A DNA stretch of 29,601 nt, from NCBI GenBank assembly GCA_044376575.1, contig JBILKR010000022.1, positions 1 to 29,601 of the forward strand. Reading direction: 5' to 3'. Source of the DNA: BA4 sp044376575 (GTDB taxonomy: Bacteria > Bacteroidota > Bacteroidia > CAIKAF01). Positions 1 through 8,100 of this stretch are shown in pieces (positions within the stretch are counted from its first letter, which is position 1; the number at the start of each line of letters is the position of its first letter). The notes below the pieces were generated by a model. That model ran no database searches, was not told the DNA's origin, and worked only from the letters and a program-made list of their open reading frames with translations. The translations under genes were made by a program, and so were the position numbers.

Positions 1-675
1 TAATGTAGTGTCTGCACGTGGACCTTCATCCGTATCAAAAATATATTCACGTGTTTGTTTTTTTCCTTTTTCATCCAGGTAGTTTTCTTTCACTTTCAAT
101 GGTACAATGTCATCCTTGAAACGACCATCCTTAATGGCATCGATGGCTTTGATATGAGAATTGTAACCAAATAGATCCTGATCTTCTCTGCTGATATTGT
201 AACGGCGGGCCACTTCTTCTGCAGTTAATCCCATACCCCAATAGTACGAAGGATGATCTTTGGCCAGGTCAGCATGCGGAACAATTCGCCACCCTCCAAA
301 AGGAATCGGACTCATGCTCTCAACTCCTCCTGCAATGATGCAGTCGGCCATTCCACTCTGAATCTTGGCTGTAGCCATGGCAATGGTTTCCAAACCAGAG
401 GCACAATATCTGTTTACTGTAACACCGGGAACGGTTTCAATATTCAATCCCATCAACGAAATCATTCTTCCGATGTTCAATCCCTGTTCTGCTTCAGGTG
501 TAGCATTTCCAACAATCACATCATCAATTCTTGATTTATCAAGTTGTGGAAATTGTGCCATCATGTGATGAATTACATCTGCGGCATTTTCATCGGGTCT
601 GCGAAAACGAAGTTTTCCTTTGGGAGCTTTAGCTACTGCAGTGCGGTATCCGGCTACTATATATGCTGTTTCCAT
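1..675 (-). CDS. fadA: Acetyl-CoA C-acyltransferase (thiolase), 3' part outside window
   Basis: Thiolase, last step of beta-oxidation: 3-ketoacyl-CoA + CoA gives acetyl-CoA and a shortened acyl-CoA, in the cytoplasm. The frame opens with ATG at 675 (METAYIVAGYRT) and stays open for 225 codons to base 1, so about the N-terminal half is visible and the C-terminal His/Cys motifs cannot be checked. The nucleophilic cysteine is Cys91 in NRYCASGLE, and the GGVESMS-type segment follows about 25 residues later. It lies 25 bases downstream of the fadN-like gene on the same strand, so it is cotranscribed. In Bacillus the same pair precedes an acyl-CoA dehydrogenase gene, so I would expect one beyond the left edge (inference). 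The family is certain. The choice of fadA over an acetoacetyl-CoA thiolase rests on the operon context. Confidence 0.93.
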   Translation of the reverse strand, partial: METAYIVAGYRTAVAKAPKGKLRFRRPDENAADVIHHMMAQFPQLDKSRIDDVIVGNATPEAEQGLNIGRMISLMGLNIETVPGVTVNRYCASGLETIAMATAKIQSGMADCIIAGGVESMSPIPFGGWRIVPHADLAKDHPSYYWGMGLTAEEVARRYNISREDQDLFGYNSHIKAIDAIKDGRFKDDIVPLKVKENYLDEKGKKQTREYIFDTDEGPRADTTL

Positions 676-700
676 AAATTTATCTTTCGTTTAAATTGAA

Positions 701-3139
701 TTAATTTCTTAATGGTTTACCGTTCTTTAACATGTACTGAATACGTTCAAGTGATTTACGAGTTCCGAGCAAACTTAAAAACGCTTCTCTTTCCAGGTCA
801 AGTAAATATTGTTCACTCACTTGTGTGCGTTCAGACAAATCGCCTCCGCACAATACGTATCCCAACTTCTGACTAATCAATGCATCGTGTTCAGAAATAT
901 AGTGTCCCGCGAGCATTGAGTTAGAACCGGCATATACAATACCCATTCCTTCCTTACCCATTACAGTGATGTCTTTACGTTGAATAGGCTGTGTATATCC
1001 GGCATCAAATAAATCGATGGCCTTACGCTTCGCTTCTGCAATCTGACGATTTCTACTCACTACCGTTTTATCAAAACCATGGCGGAATATTCCAAGATCA
1101 TAAGCTTCCCAACCTGATGTGGCAACCTTGGCCATACCGATTGTCAGGAAACGATCTCTTAGACGATTAATACGGATATCACCATCTGCCAGTTCATCAG
1201 AAAAACGAACTGCAAACTCTTTCGTTCCGCCGCCGCCAGGAATCAACCCTACTCCTACTTCCACCAATCCGATATACGTTTCTGTAGAAGCTACAACAGC
1301 ATCAGCATGCAAACACATTTCACAACCGCCACCCAGGGTTAATCCGTGAGGAGCTACTACCACCGGAATAGAAGAATAACGCAAACGCATGTTCATGTTT
1401 TGAAATGCTTTTACTGCAAAATTCAATTCATCCCATTCCTGTTCAATTGCCAGCATCATGATCATCGGAAGATTGGCACCCGCAGAAAAATGTTCTCCTT
1501 CATTGGCAATTACCAACCCTTTCCAACCTTGTGATTCTGCAATATCAATCGCTTTATTTACACCGGAAATAATTTCAGATCCAATGGAATTCATTTTGGT
1601 ATGGAATTCAAGATTCAATACACCATCACCGATATCAATCAATGTTGTACCACTATTACCCCAGATTTTCTTTTCCCCTTTAATGTTTTGAAGAATAATG
1701 AAACTTTCCTGTCCGGGAATAACTTTGTATGATTTAGCAGATACATCATAAAACATTTTCTTTCCCTGCTCTACTTTATAAAATGAGGTATGACCGGCTG
1801 CCTGCATATCATATAACCAAGCGGCAGGCTTACAACCCATTTCTTCCATTGCTTGAATTGTTTTCTTTACACCCAGTGCATCCCAGACCCTGAATGGTCC
1901 CATTGTCCAGCCAAATCCGGCACTCATGGCATCGTCCACCCGATACAGTTCATCACTGATTTCAGGAATTCGATGTGATACATATTGGAATAATGTATAA
2001 AAATACTTTCTGTAGAAATTACCCGCAGCATCTTTTCCTGCAAGCAACACCGGGAATCGATCTTCTAATTTCTCAATGGTTTTGGTGGCGTCCAGTGTAG
2101 CAAACTTGGCTTTTTTTTGCGGAACGTATTCCAGTGTTTTAAAATTCAAAGAAAGAATTTCTGATTTTCCATCAGGATGTGTTACTTTCTTATAGAAGCC
2201 TTGTTTAGTTTTTTGACCCAGCCATTTTTTTTCAATCATTTGTATTAAAAATGATGGCAGTTCAAATTTATCGCGTGCCTCATCGTTCGGCAAATTGGCT
2301 TTAGCACCGTTGGCCACGTTTACCAGCGTGTCTAAACCAACTACATCCGCAGTTCTAAATGTTGCTGATTTTGCACCACCTATTACCGGACCGGTTAACT
2401 TATCAATTTCTTCAGGCGTTAATCCTAATTCATCTACCATGTGGAACAAGGCCATGATGCTGAATACTCCGATTCTATTCGCAATAAATGCAGGAGTATC
2501 TTTACAAAGCACCGTTGTTTTACCTAAAAACTTTTCACCATAATGCATGAAAAAATCAATCACATCGGGATGTGTTTTTTCAGATGGAATAATTTCCAAT
2601 AATTTCAGGTAGCGGGGAGGATTGAAAAAGTGTGTTCCGCAGAAATATTGTTGAAAATCATCACTTCTTCCCTGTATCAGCATGTGCATCGGAATACCAG
2701 AAGTGTTAGAGGTGATAAATGTTCCTGGTTTTCTAAATTTTTCAACCTTATCAAACAGTTGTTGCTTAATCTCGAGACGCTCAACTACCACTTCTATAAT
2801 CCAATCGACATCTGCAATTTGTTTCAGATCATCATCAAAATTGCCCAGCTTAATTCTGTTGGCAAAACTTTTATGATACAGCGGATTCGGATTTAATTTT
2901 AATGCCTGTTGAAAAGCATTATTCACAATGCGATTTCTAACGATGGGCTGTTCAAGCGTTAGTCCTTTTGCTTTTTCATCTTCCGTAAGATCAAAAGGTA
3001 CAATATCTAACAACAACACCTGAACACCGATATTGGCAAAGTGCATGGCAATCTGCGATCCCATTACACCGGAGCCGAGTACAGCTACCTTTTTTATTTT
3101 TCTGTCTTTTACTTTTACTAGTGGAGATTTTGTTTCCAT
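701..3139 (-). CDS. fadN: 3-hydroxyacyl-CoA dehydrogenase / enoyl-CoA hydratase fusion (FadN type)
   Basis: Bifunctional beta-oxidation enzyme that hydrates enoyl-CoA and oxidises 3-hydroxyacyl-CoA with NAD. In 812 residues the dehydrogenase comes first: Rossmann GSGVMGSQ at 22-29 and the catalytic-His motif GTHFFNPPRYLK near 165-180. The crotonase fold comes second, about residues 500-720. Both crotonase glutamates appear kept, in GGGCEMC and in GLVEVGVGLIPGGGG. This order is opposite to E. coli FadB/FadJ (hydratase first) and matches Bacillus FadN in order and approximate length. The start is the ATG at 3139, 15 bases after the marR stop, and the thiolase follows after 25 bases, giving a regulator-fadN-fadA operon. 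The gene symbol is by domain order and context. Function is secure. Confidence 0.92.
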   Translation of the reverse strand: METKSPLVKVKDRKIKKVAVLGSGVMGSQIAMHFANIGVQVLLLDIVPFDLTEDEKAKGLTLEQPIVRNRIVNNAFQQALKLNPNPLYHKSFANRIKLGNFDDDLKQIADVDWIIEVVVERLEIKQQLFDKVEKFRKPGTFITSNTSGIPMHMLIQGRSDDFQQYFCGTHFFNPPRYLKLLEIIPSEKTHPDVIDFFMHYGEKFLGKTTVLCKDTPAFIANRIGVFSIMALFHMVDELGLTPEEIDKLTGPVIGGAKSATFRTADVVGLDTLVNVANGAKANLPNDEARDKFELPSFLIQMIEKKWLGQKTKQGFYKKVTHPDGKSEILSLNFKTLEYVPQKKAKFATLDATKTIEKLEDRFPVLLAGKDAAGNFYRKYFYTLFQYVSHRIPEISDELYRVDDAMSAGFGWTMGPFRVWDALGVKKTIQAMEEMGCKPAAWLYDMQAAGHTSFYKVEQGKKMFYDVSAKSYKVIPGQESFIILQNIKGEKKIWGNSGTTLIDIGDGVLNLEFHTKMNSIGSEIISGVNKAIDIAESQGWKGLVIANEGEHFSAGANLPMIMMLAIEQEWDELNFAVKAFQNMNMRLRYSSIPVVVAPHGLTLGGGCEMCLHADAVVASTETYIGLVEVGVGLIPGGGGTKEFAVRFSDELADGDIRINRLRDRFLTIGMAKVATSGWEAYDLGIFRHGFDKTVVSRNRQIAEAKRKAIDLFDAGYTQPIQRKDITVMGKEGMGIVYAGSNSMLAGHYISEHDALISQKLGYVLCGGDLSERTQVSEQYLLDLEREAFLSLLGTRKSLERIQYMLKNGKPLRN

Positions 3140-3154
3140 ACCTTGAATTCCGTT

Positions 3155-3598
3155 TTATTTGAATACTTGATTCTTTTCTATGATTTGATTGATATCATGA
3201 ATAACTTCAAAAAATACATCCAGTTTTTTTTCTGAAACTTTTTGTTTCACTGCCTGATTGAATTTTTTTACTGTTCTTTTAGATATTTCTTTTTTCTCTT
3301 TGCCCAACTCAGTCAAAAATATTTTTACTACTCGCTTATCATTAGCATCCGCTTTTCTTACAATCAAACCTTTTTCTTCCAGGCTTTTAATCATTCGGCT
3401 CAAACTGCGGGGTTCCAATCCTAACAAAGGTCCAATTCGTGTAACAGGAGTTCCATTTTTTGAATCGATGTTTAATAACAAAAAACCGATGGATGTAGTA
3501 AGTCCATGTTCAGCAGCCTGCTGGTTATACATACGATGAATGCTATGCCAGGCTACTTTAATATTAAAACAAACAGTATTTTCTTTAGGTAATGACAT
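3155..3598 (-). CDS. MarR-family transcriptional regulator of the fad operon
   Basis: A 147-residue winged-helix regulator of the MarR family, which bind palindromic DNA as dimers. The recognition-helix region is LGLEPRSLSRMIKSLEEKG (about 59-77). The wing carries the family signature RKADANDKRVVKIFLTELGK (81-100). The C-terminal Lys-rich helix would form the dimer interface. It is the first gene of the operon, 15 bases before the fadN-like gene, and a 14-bp perfect palindrome lies 32-45 bases upstream of its ATG, within the likely promoter. By context it should be an autorepressor controlling beta-oxidation, with an acyl-CoA or fatty acid as likely ligand. That part is inference, since MarR ligands cannot be read from sequence. 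Confidence 0.9.
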   Translation of the reverse strand: MSLPKENTVCFNIKVAWHSIHRMYNQQAAEHGLTTSIGFLLLNIDSKNGTPVTRIGPLLGLEPRSLSRMIKSLEEKGLIVRKADANDKRVVKIFLTELGKEKKEISKRTVKKFNQAVKQKVSEKKLDVFFEVIHDINQIIEKNQVFK

Positions 3599-3613
3599 TT
3601 TTCAATAAATATT

Positions 3614-3621
3614 CAAATATA
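3614..3621 (-). promoter_or_regulatory. Promoter -7 box of the marR-fad operon (TATATTTG)
   Basis: On the minus strand the bases read TATATTTG, an exact match to the Bacteroidota -7 consensus TAnnTTTG, 15 bases before the marR ATG. No clear TTG -33 box is found at 17-23 bases further upstream. The operator-like palindrome sits 8 bases upstream of this box, in the -33 to -7 spacer. Confidence 0.5.
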
Positions 3622-3629
3622 TAAAAATA

Positions 3630-3643
3630 GTATGCGCGCATAC
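3630..3643. promoter_or_regulatory. Perfect 14-bp palindrome, likely MarR operator
   Basis: GTATGCGCGCATAC is identical to its reverse complement and is strikingly GC-rich at its centre (GCGCGC) in an AT-rich intergenic region. It lies between the likely -33 and -7 regions of the marR-fad operon, where a bound dimer would block RNA polymerase. MarR proteins usually bind palindromes of this kind near their own gene. Assigning it to this regulator is inference. Confidence 0.55.
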
Positions 3644-3651
3644 CTTATTTC

Positions 3652-3668
3652 TGATAAAAATTTTATCA
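3652..3668. repeat. AT-rich 17-bp palindrome in the marR / Na-Pi intergenic region
   Basis: TGATAAAAATTTTATCA has two 8-base arms around a single central A. Its centre is about 23-24 bp, roughly two helical turns, from the centre of the 14-bp GC-rich palindrome. It could be a second regulator site for either divergent gene, or a chance feature of AT-rich DNA. Confidence 0.3.
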
Positions 3669-3779
3669 TCCAAATACAAATCAATCTATTTATCTGATTT
3701 ATTGGAATTTAAAAAATACTAAGAAATGGTTAAGAAATCCTAAACCTTATAAAATCAATAAATAGAGCATAACTATTCA

Positions 3780-3787
3780 TAGTTTTG
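3780..3787 (+). promoter_or_regulatory. Promoter -7 box of the Na/Pi gene (TAGTTTTG), near-leaderless
   Basis: TAGTTTTG matches the Bacteroidota consensus TAnnTTTG exactly. The ATG of the transporter begins only 6 bases after the box, about where transcription would start, so the mRNA would have almost no 5' leader. No convincing TTG -33 box is seen. Confidence 0.4.
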
Positions 3788-3792
3788 TACTC

Positions 3793-5391
3793 ATGAATTT
3801 GGGTTCCATACAATTTTGGGAAATTCTAGCAGGCATAGGTCTTTTTTTGTTTGGTATGAAGTTATTTGAAGATGCGCTGCAGGCTATTGCCGGAAGATCG
3901 TTTAAAAAATTTATTCGCAATAATACCAACACTCACCTAAAAGCAGTGCTTACCGGAATTATAATTACTTCAATTCTGCATAGCAGTGGTATTGTATCGT
4001 TACTGGTAATGTCTTTTGCGGGAGCAGGTATAATTGAATTAACCCATGGCATTGGAGTAATACTGGGAGCTAATCTGGGTACAACGTTTACCGGCTGGAT
4101 ATTTTCCATTATTGGATTTAAATTCAATATTGCTGATTTTGTATATCCTGTAATTCTGATAGCAGGTATCGGAAGCATTTTTGTAAAAAAAGAAAAGCAT
4201 ATTTCCATATTCAAATTAATGATGGGATTTGGCTTATTGTTTCTTGGTTTGAATTTCATGAAATCCGGGATGGAGCAATTTTCCAATCAACTTGATTTAA
4301 AATTTCTGGAAGATAAACCTTATGTATTATTTTTAATTACCGGATTATTTGTTGCAGCAGCCATTCAATCCAGCACAGCCACAGTGATGATTTTGCTTTC
4401 TTCTTTATCAGCCAATATCATTTCAATTCATCAGGCCATATATGTATTGATAGGAGCTGACATTGGAAGTACTGCTACTGCTTTAATCGGAAGTATTCGA
4501 GGAAATGCTATTAAAAAGAAGATTGGATATGCACATCTTATTTTCAATTTAACAACTGCACTATTAGCGATTGGATGTATGGGTTTGTACCAACAATTGA
4601 TCAATAAGATTTTTAACATACATGATCCTTTATTAGTGTTAGTAGCATTTCACAGTACGATGAACGTTGCAGGTATTATTGTCTTTTTTCCATTCATCGG
4701 GAAATTTTCAAAAATGATGGAACGAATTGTTTTAGAAAAAAAAGAATCAAAGGTGAAATATTTAACAGATGTAAGTCCGACAGAAATACCACTTGCCATT
4801 GAAGCATTTGAGAAAGAAGCCATACATTTTTTGAAAACAACATTACAGGTACTCCGTTCATACTTTCATATTCAGCCATACCCTGCTGATGATCATATCA
4901 ACTTATATATTCAACTCAAAAAATATGAAGAAGAGGTGACCAGTTATTACTTAAAAATTCAGGAAAATAAACTGGATAAAAATGAAATCAGGAAGATGAA
5001 TGATTTAATTGCCTCATTCAGAAACGCAACATTATCAGTAAAGGATATTAAAGATGTATATCATAACATTAGTGATATTAATCGCTCTGCAAACGATGAA
5101 TTACATAAAAAGTATCATCAAATAAAAACCAGTCAGGAGTTTATATATAAATCAATTGAAGACATCCTATCTGGAAAACAAATCAACGGTCAGGATATCA
5201 TGAGACTTAAACATAAAACAAAAGAAATTCATCTGGAATCCAATCAGATGATGATACAATTATTTAAAGAAGAAAATATAGTTGAAATAAATTTTCCAAC
5301 CATGCTGAATATGATCAGTGAAATCAGCAATTCAAATGCATCACTGATGCAAAGTATGACATACTTATTAAATCATTTAGAAGAAAATTAA
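3793..5391 (+). CDS. Na/Pi-cotransporter family protein with PhoU-like C-terminal domain
   Basis: Inner-membrane protein of the Na+/phosphate symporter family (NptA/YjbB-like), 532 residues. Residues 1-310 hold two inverted hydrophobic repeats. Repeat 2 keeps the family signature as AAAIQSSTATVMI (Gln192-Ser-Ser) followed by GADIGSTATALIGS. Repeat 1 has SILHSSGIVSLL (His63-Ser-Ser-Gly) where Gln-Ser-Ser is usual, followed by GANLGTTFTG. Residues about 330-532 are charged helices like PhoU, the phosphate-signalling fold often attached to this family. The start MNLGSIQFWEILAGIGLFLFG is the family's normal N-terminus. A DUF3089 hydrolase gene follows after 4 bases. Family members carry phosphate out or in, and E. 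coli YjbB exports it. The substrate here is inferred from the family only. Confidence 0.9.
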   Translation: MNLGSIQFWEILAGIGLFLFGMKLFEDALQAIAGRSFKKFIRNNTNTHLKAVLTGIIITSILHSSGIVSLLVMSFAGAGIIELTHGIGVILGANLGTTFTGWIFSIIGFKFNIADFVYPVILIAGIGSIFVKKEKHISIFKLMMGFGLLFLGLNFMKSGMEQFSNQLDLKFLEDKPYVLFLITGLFVAAAIQSSTATVMILLSSLSANIISIHQAIYVLIGADIGSTATALIGSIRGNAIKKKIGYAHLIFNLTTALLAIGCMGLYQQLINKIFNIHDPLLVLVAFHSTMNVAGIIVFFPFIGKFSKMMERIVLEKKESKVKYLTDVSPTEIPLAIEAFEKEAIHFLKTTLQVLRSYFHIQPYPADDHINLYIQLKKYEEEVTSYYLKIQENKLDKNEIRKMNDLIASFRNATLSVKDIKDVYHNISDINRSANDELHKKYHQIKTSQEFIYKSIEDILSGKQINGQDIMRLKHKTKEIHLESNQMMIQLFKEENIVEINFPTMLNMISEISNSNASLMQSMTYLLNHLEEN

Positions 5392-5395
5392 CCAC

Positions 5396-6379
5396 ATGAA
5401 AAAAATTCAATTTATTATTTTACAAACCGTATTTATCAGTTCATTGCATGCACAATTCATGGGAACTTTTTCAATAGAAAATACACCTAATGCACCGGAC
5501 TACAGTGTAGCATCGCACTGGATTGCCATGCCATTTAAAAATGATGCAGCAGATGAAATGCCATACGGTGAAGCATGGATTCATGATTCATTAAAAAAGG
5601 TTGATGTATTTTATATTTATCCAACGCTATATTTAAAAGGAAAAAACTGGAATGCTGATTTAGATGATGAAGAATTAAATAAAAAAATAGCATCCTTTCC
5701 CGTGAAATTTCAAGCCACTTGCTTTAATGAAGTAGGCAGAGTATATGCGCCATTATACAGGCAGGCCATCATTCATAGTTTTTATGATCACAGTACAAAC
5801 GGATTGCAGGCATTAAACTTTGCTTATGAAGATGTAAAAAAAGCCTTTGAATACTATCTTGAAAATTATAACAACGGGCGACCTATCATCATTGCATCAC
5901 ATAGCCAGGGAACATGGCATGCAAGAAGGTTATTGAAAGATTTTTTCGACAATACTGAAATGAAAAAAAAGTTAGTATGTGCTTATACCATTGGATTTGG
6001 AATGTATCAGCGCGATTATGAAGTGTTGAAACCCTGTGATGATCCAAAAGAAACAGGATGTTATGTGAACTGGGCTTCTTTTAAAAAAGGAGGTATTCCA
6101 CCAGAAGATTCAAAATTAATCGGAGATGTATGTGTTAATCCGGTGACATGGAAAAGAGATACCACGGAAGCCATTAGCAATGGAGGACTTTTACTAAGTT
6201 TACAACGAAGAAAAGGATTCCGTTCACGCATACAGATTCACGACCGTTATCTGTGGGTAAGCACAAGCATGCCTTTTGTTCAGAACTGGAGAGTAATGCA
6301 TAAAGTGGACTACAATCTTTTCTGGCATGATATCCGTAATAATGTAAAAGAGCGGGTGGAAGCGTATTTGAGTAAATAG
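5396..6379 (+). CDS. DUF3089 secreted alpha/beta hydrolase
   Basis: A 327-residue protein with an N-terminal signal peptide (MKKIQFIILQTVFISSLHAQ, likely cut after Ala19-Gln20), so it acts in the periplasm or outside. The core is an alpha/beta hydrolase of the DUF3089 type. The segment VDVFYIYPTLYLKGKNWNAD (about 69-88) and the nucleophile elbow IIASHSQGTWH with Ser170 are recognisable, as is a late conserved IHDRYLW segment. The substrate is unknown for the family; an ester or lipid is plausible from the fold. The ATG lies 4 bases after the transporter stop, so the two are almost certainly cotranscribed, though no functional link is evident. Family assignment is good, activity is inference. 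Confidence 0.85.
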   Translation: MKKIQFIILQTVFISSLHAQFMGTFSIENTPNAPDYSVASHWIAMPFKNDAADEMPYGEAWIHDSLKKVDVFYIYPTLYLKGKNWNADLDDEELNKKIASFPVKFQATCFNEVGRVYAPLYRQAIIHSFYDHSTNGLQALNFAYEDVKKAFEYYLENYNNGRPIIIASHSQGTWHARRLLKDFFDNTEMKKKLVCAYTIGFGMYQRDYEVLKPCDDPKETGCYVNWASFKKGGIPPEDSKLIGDVCVNPVTWKRDTTEAISNGGLLLSLQRRKGFRSRIQIHDRYLWVSTSMPFVQNWRVMHKVDYNLFWHDIRNNVKERVEAYLSK

Positions 6380-6393
6380 AAGACTTTAATATC

Positions 6394-6427
6394 AGGTAAA
6401 CGTAGATTGCAAGATCTATTTATACCT
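6394..6427. other. Imperfect hairpin between convergent genes
   Basis: Outer arms AGGTA/TACCT and inner arms TAGAT/ATCTA are separated by a 4x4 internal loop and enclose a 6-base loop TGCAAG. It sits in the 96-base gap between two converging genes, where a terminator is expected. Neither side has a convincing U-tract, so it is at best a weak bidirectional terminator. Confidence 0.2.
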
Positions 6428-6475
6428 ATCGGGCGTGTTCAAAAGAATCTATGTTCAATAATATTATAAAAATAA

Positions 6476-8068
6476 TTAATTATCTCCTTTTTTCACCCTT
6501 CTCAAATCCAATGAATTCATGGGGTTCAATGATATTCCTGTGATTTTGCGTTGAATAAAACGAATGGCTTCATCATAATAAACGGGAATCACGGGCAATT
6601 CATTCACAAGCAATTCATTCATTTTTTTTTCAACAGAATATTTTTGTTCTTTATCATTTAGTGTTAAAAGTTGATTATAAAATAAATCATACTGATCATT
6701 TTTATAATGCGAATAATTAGGACCTCCCGGACTAAAATTTAAACTCAAAAAAAGCAAATAATAATTTTCTACATCTGCATAATCTGCTATCCATGATGCC
6801 CTAAAGCAATTTACAGTCCCTTTAGATACGCTGCTCTTTAAAGTAGGCCTATCAAGTATATTGAGTTTAACTTTAAATCCCTTTTTCTTCCATTGATTTG
6901 CAATCTGAGTATATATTTCTGTGTACATCGGATCAATTGCAATAACAATTTCAGGAACCTCATCAGCAGAATTATAACCTGCACGTTTCAAATATTCATC
7001 TACAGATAAAACTGAAAGTTGTTGTATTGGTGATTTGTCTGATCTCAAAACATAAGGAATAACCAATTCATCCGCAGGAAGTCCAATTCCACGTCTTACA
7101 TATTTAGTGATTTTAGATTTTTCTATCGACTGGTGTAATGCCATTCGTAAATATTTATTTGAAAAAGGAGAAGAAGCATCATCAATTTTAAAACCGATAT
7201 ATTCGGTATTCAAAAATGATGAACGAATCAATTTACAGGACGAGCTGTATTTTTCTTTCAATTCACCGGTATAGGTAAGTAATTCCTGCTGGAAAGCAAT
7301 CTCTGATCCGCTCAGCATATCCAGGTTTCCCTGAATAAATTGCAACAATGAAGATTGTGGATCTTTTAAAAATGTAACAGAAACTCCATCAATAAAAGGT
7401 AGCCTCACTCCTTTTTCAAATTGAAAATAATCAGGGTTTTTATTCAATACTAACTTTTCATTTTCATGCCATGCTTTAAAAACAAAAGGCCCTGTACCCA
7501 CAGGATGCCTTCCAAAATCTTCTTTATAAAATGATATGGCTTCATGAGGAACAACAGAAGCATAAGGAGTAGATAGCAGTTGAATAAATTGTTGAAATGG
7601 TGAGCGAAGAGTAAACTGAACCACTGTATCATTCAATGCGATGATTTTTAATTGTTCTGAAGATTGAATAGTATCTATATATTGAGTTATCCACCTCCCA
7701 TTTCCAACTTTTAACAGCCTGTTGAAAGAATAAACAATATCTGAAGCCAAGACTTTGCGTCTTGATGTAAAACATGGATCCTGATGAAAATATACATCAG
7801 GGTGAAGAATAAAAGTAAATACTTTTTGGTCATCAGAAATCTCCCATCGCTTTGCTATGCAAGGTCTCACCTCTGCTGTTGAATCCAGTTCAACCAATCC
7901 GTTAAACAATTGCTGTACAGCCCAGATATTAGACATATTGGAGGCAAATGCAGGATCAAGCGTTGTTATACCAGACGCATCATTATAACGAAATATCTTC
8001 TTGGTGTTCTTATCCGGAACCGAACAAGAAAACAAAAGAAAAAAAACAAAGCTTGAAATCCATTTCAT
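6476..8068 (-). CDS. Peptide-type ABC substrate-binding lipoprotein (SBP_bac_5)
   Basis: Solute-binding protein of the DppA/OppA class, 530 residues. The N-terminus MKWISSFVFFLLFSC is a lipoprotein signal with lipid-bearing Cys15 (L-F-S-C). Family hallmarks follow: the opening segment about TLDPAFASNMSNIWAVQQLF, then RPCIAKRWEISDDQKVFTF, then HPVGTGPFVFKAWHENEKL (around residues 190-210), and a C-terminal PGGPNYSHYKNDQYD stretch. Such proteins capture oligopeptides or related solutes and hand them to an ABC permease. No permease or ATPase gene is in this window, so it is an orphan here. It lies 32 bases downstream of an SDR gene on the same strand. Family is certain, ligand unknown. Confidence 0.9.
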   Translation of the reverse strand: MKWISSFVFFLLFSCSVPDKNTKKIFRYNDASGITTLDPAFASNMSNIWAVQQLFNGLVELDSTAEVRPCIAKRWEISDDQKVFTFILHPDVYFHQDPCFTSRRKVLASDIVYSFNRLLKVGNGRWITQYIDTIQSSEQLKIIALNDTVVQFTLRSPFQQFIQLLSTPYASVVPHEAISFYKEDFGRHPVGTGPFVFKAWHENEKLVLNKNPDYFQFEKGVRLPFIDGVSVTFLKDPQSSLLQFIQGNLDMLSGSEIAFQQELLTYTGELKEKYSSSCKLIRSSFLNTEYIGFKIDDASSPFSNKYLRMALHQSIEKSKITKYVRRGIGLPADELVIPYVLRSDKSPIQQLSVLSVDEYLKRAGYNSADEVPEIVIAIDPMYTEIYTQIANQWKKKGFKVKLNILDRPTLKSSVSKGTVNCFRASWIADYADVENYYLLFLSLNFSPGGPNYSHYKNDQYDLFYNQLLTLNDKEQKYSVEKKMNELLVNELPVIPVYYDEAIRFIQRKITGISLNPMNSLDLRRVKKGDN

Positions 8069-8100
8069 TCGTTACAAAATACCAAGTTTTTTAATATCCA

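Noticed and set aside
1119..2896. Several plus-strand open frames of 60-90 codons across fadN
   Set aside because: All lie antisense to a fully conserved enzyme and lack signals or motifs.
3258..3539. Open frame of 93 codons antisense to the marR gene
   Set aside because: Its sequence is an artefact of the opposite strand; the MarR motifs on the minus strand are clear.
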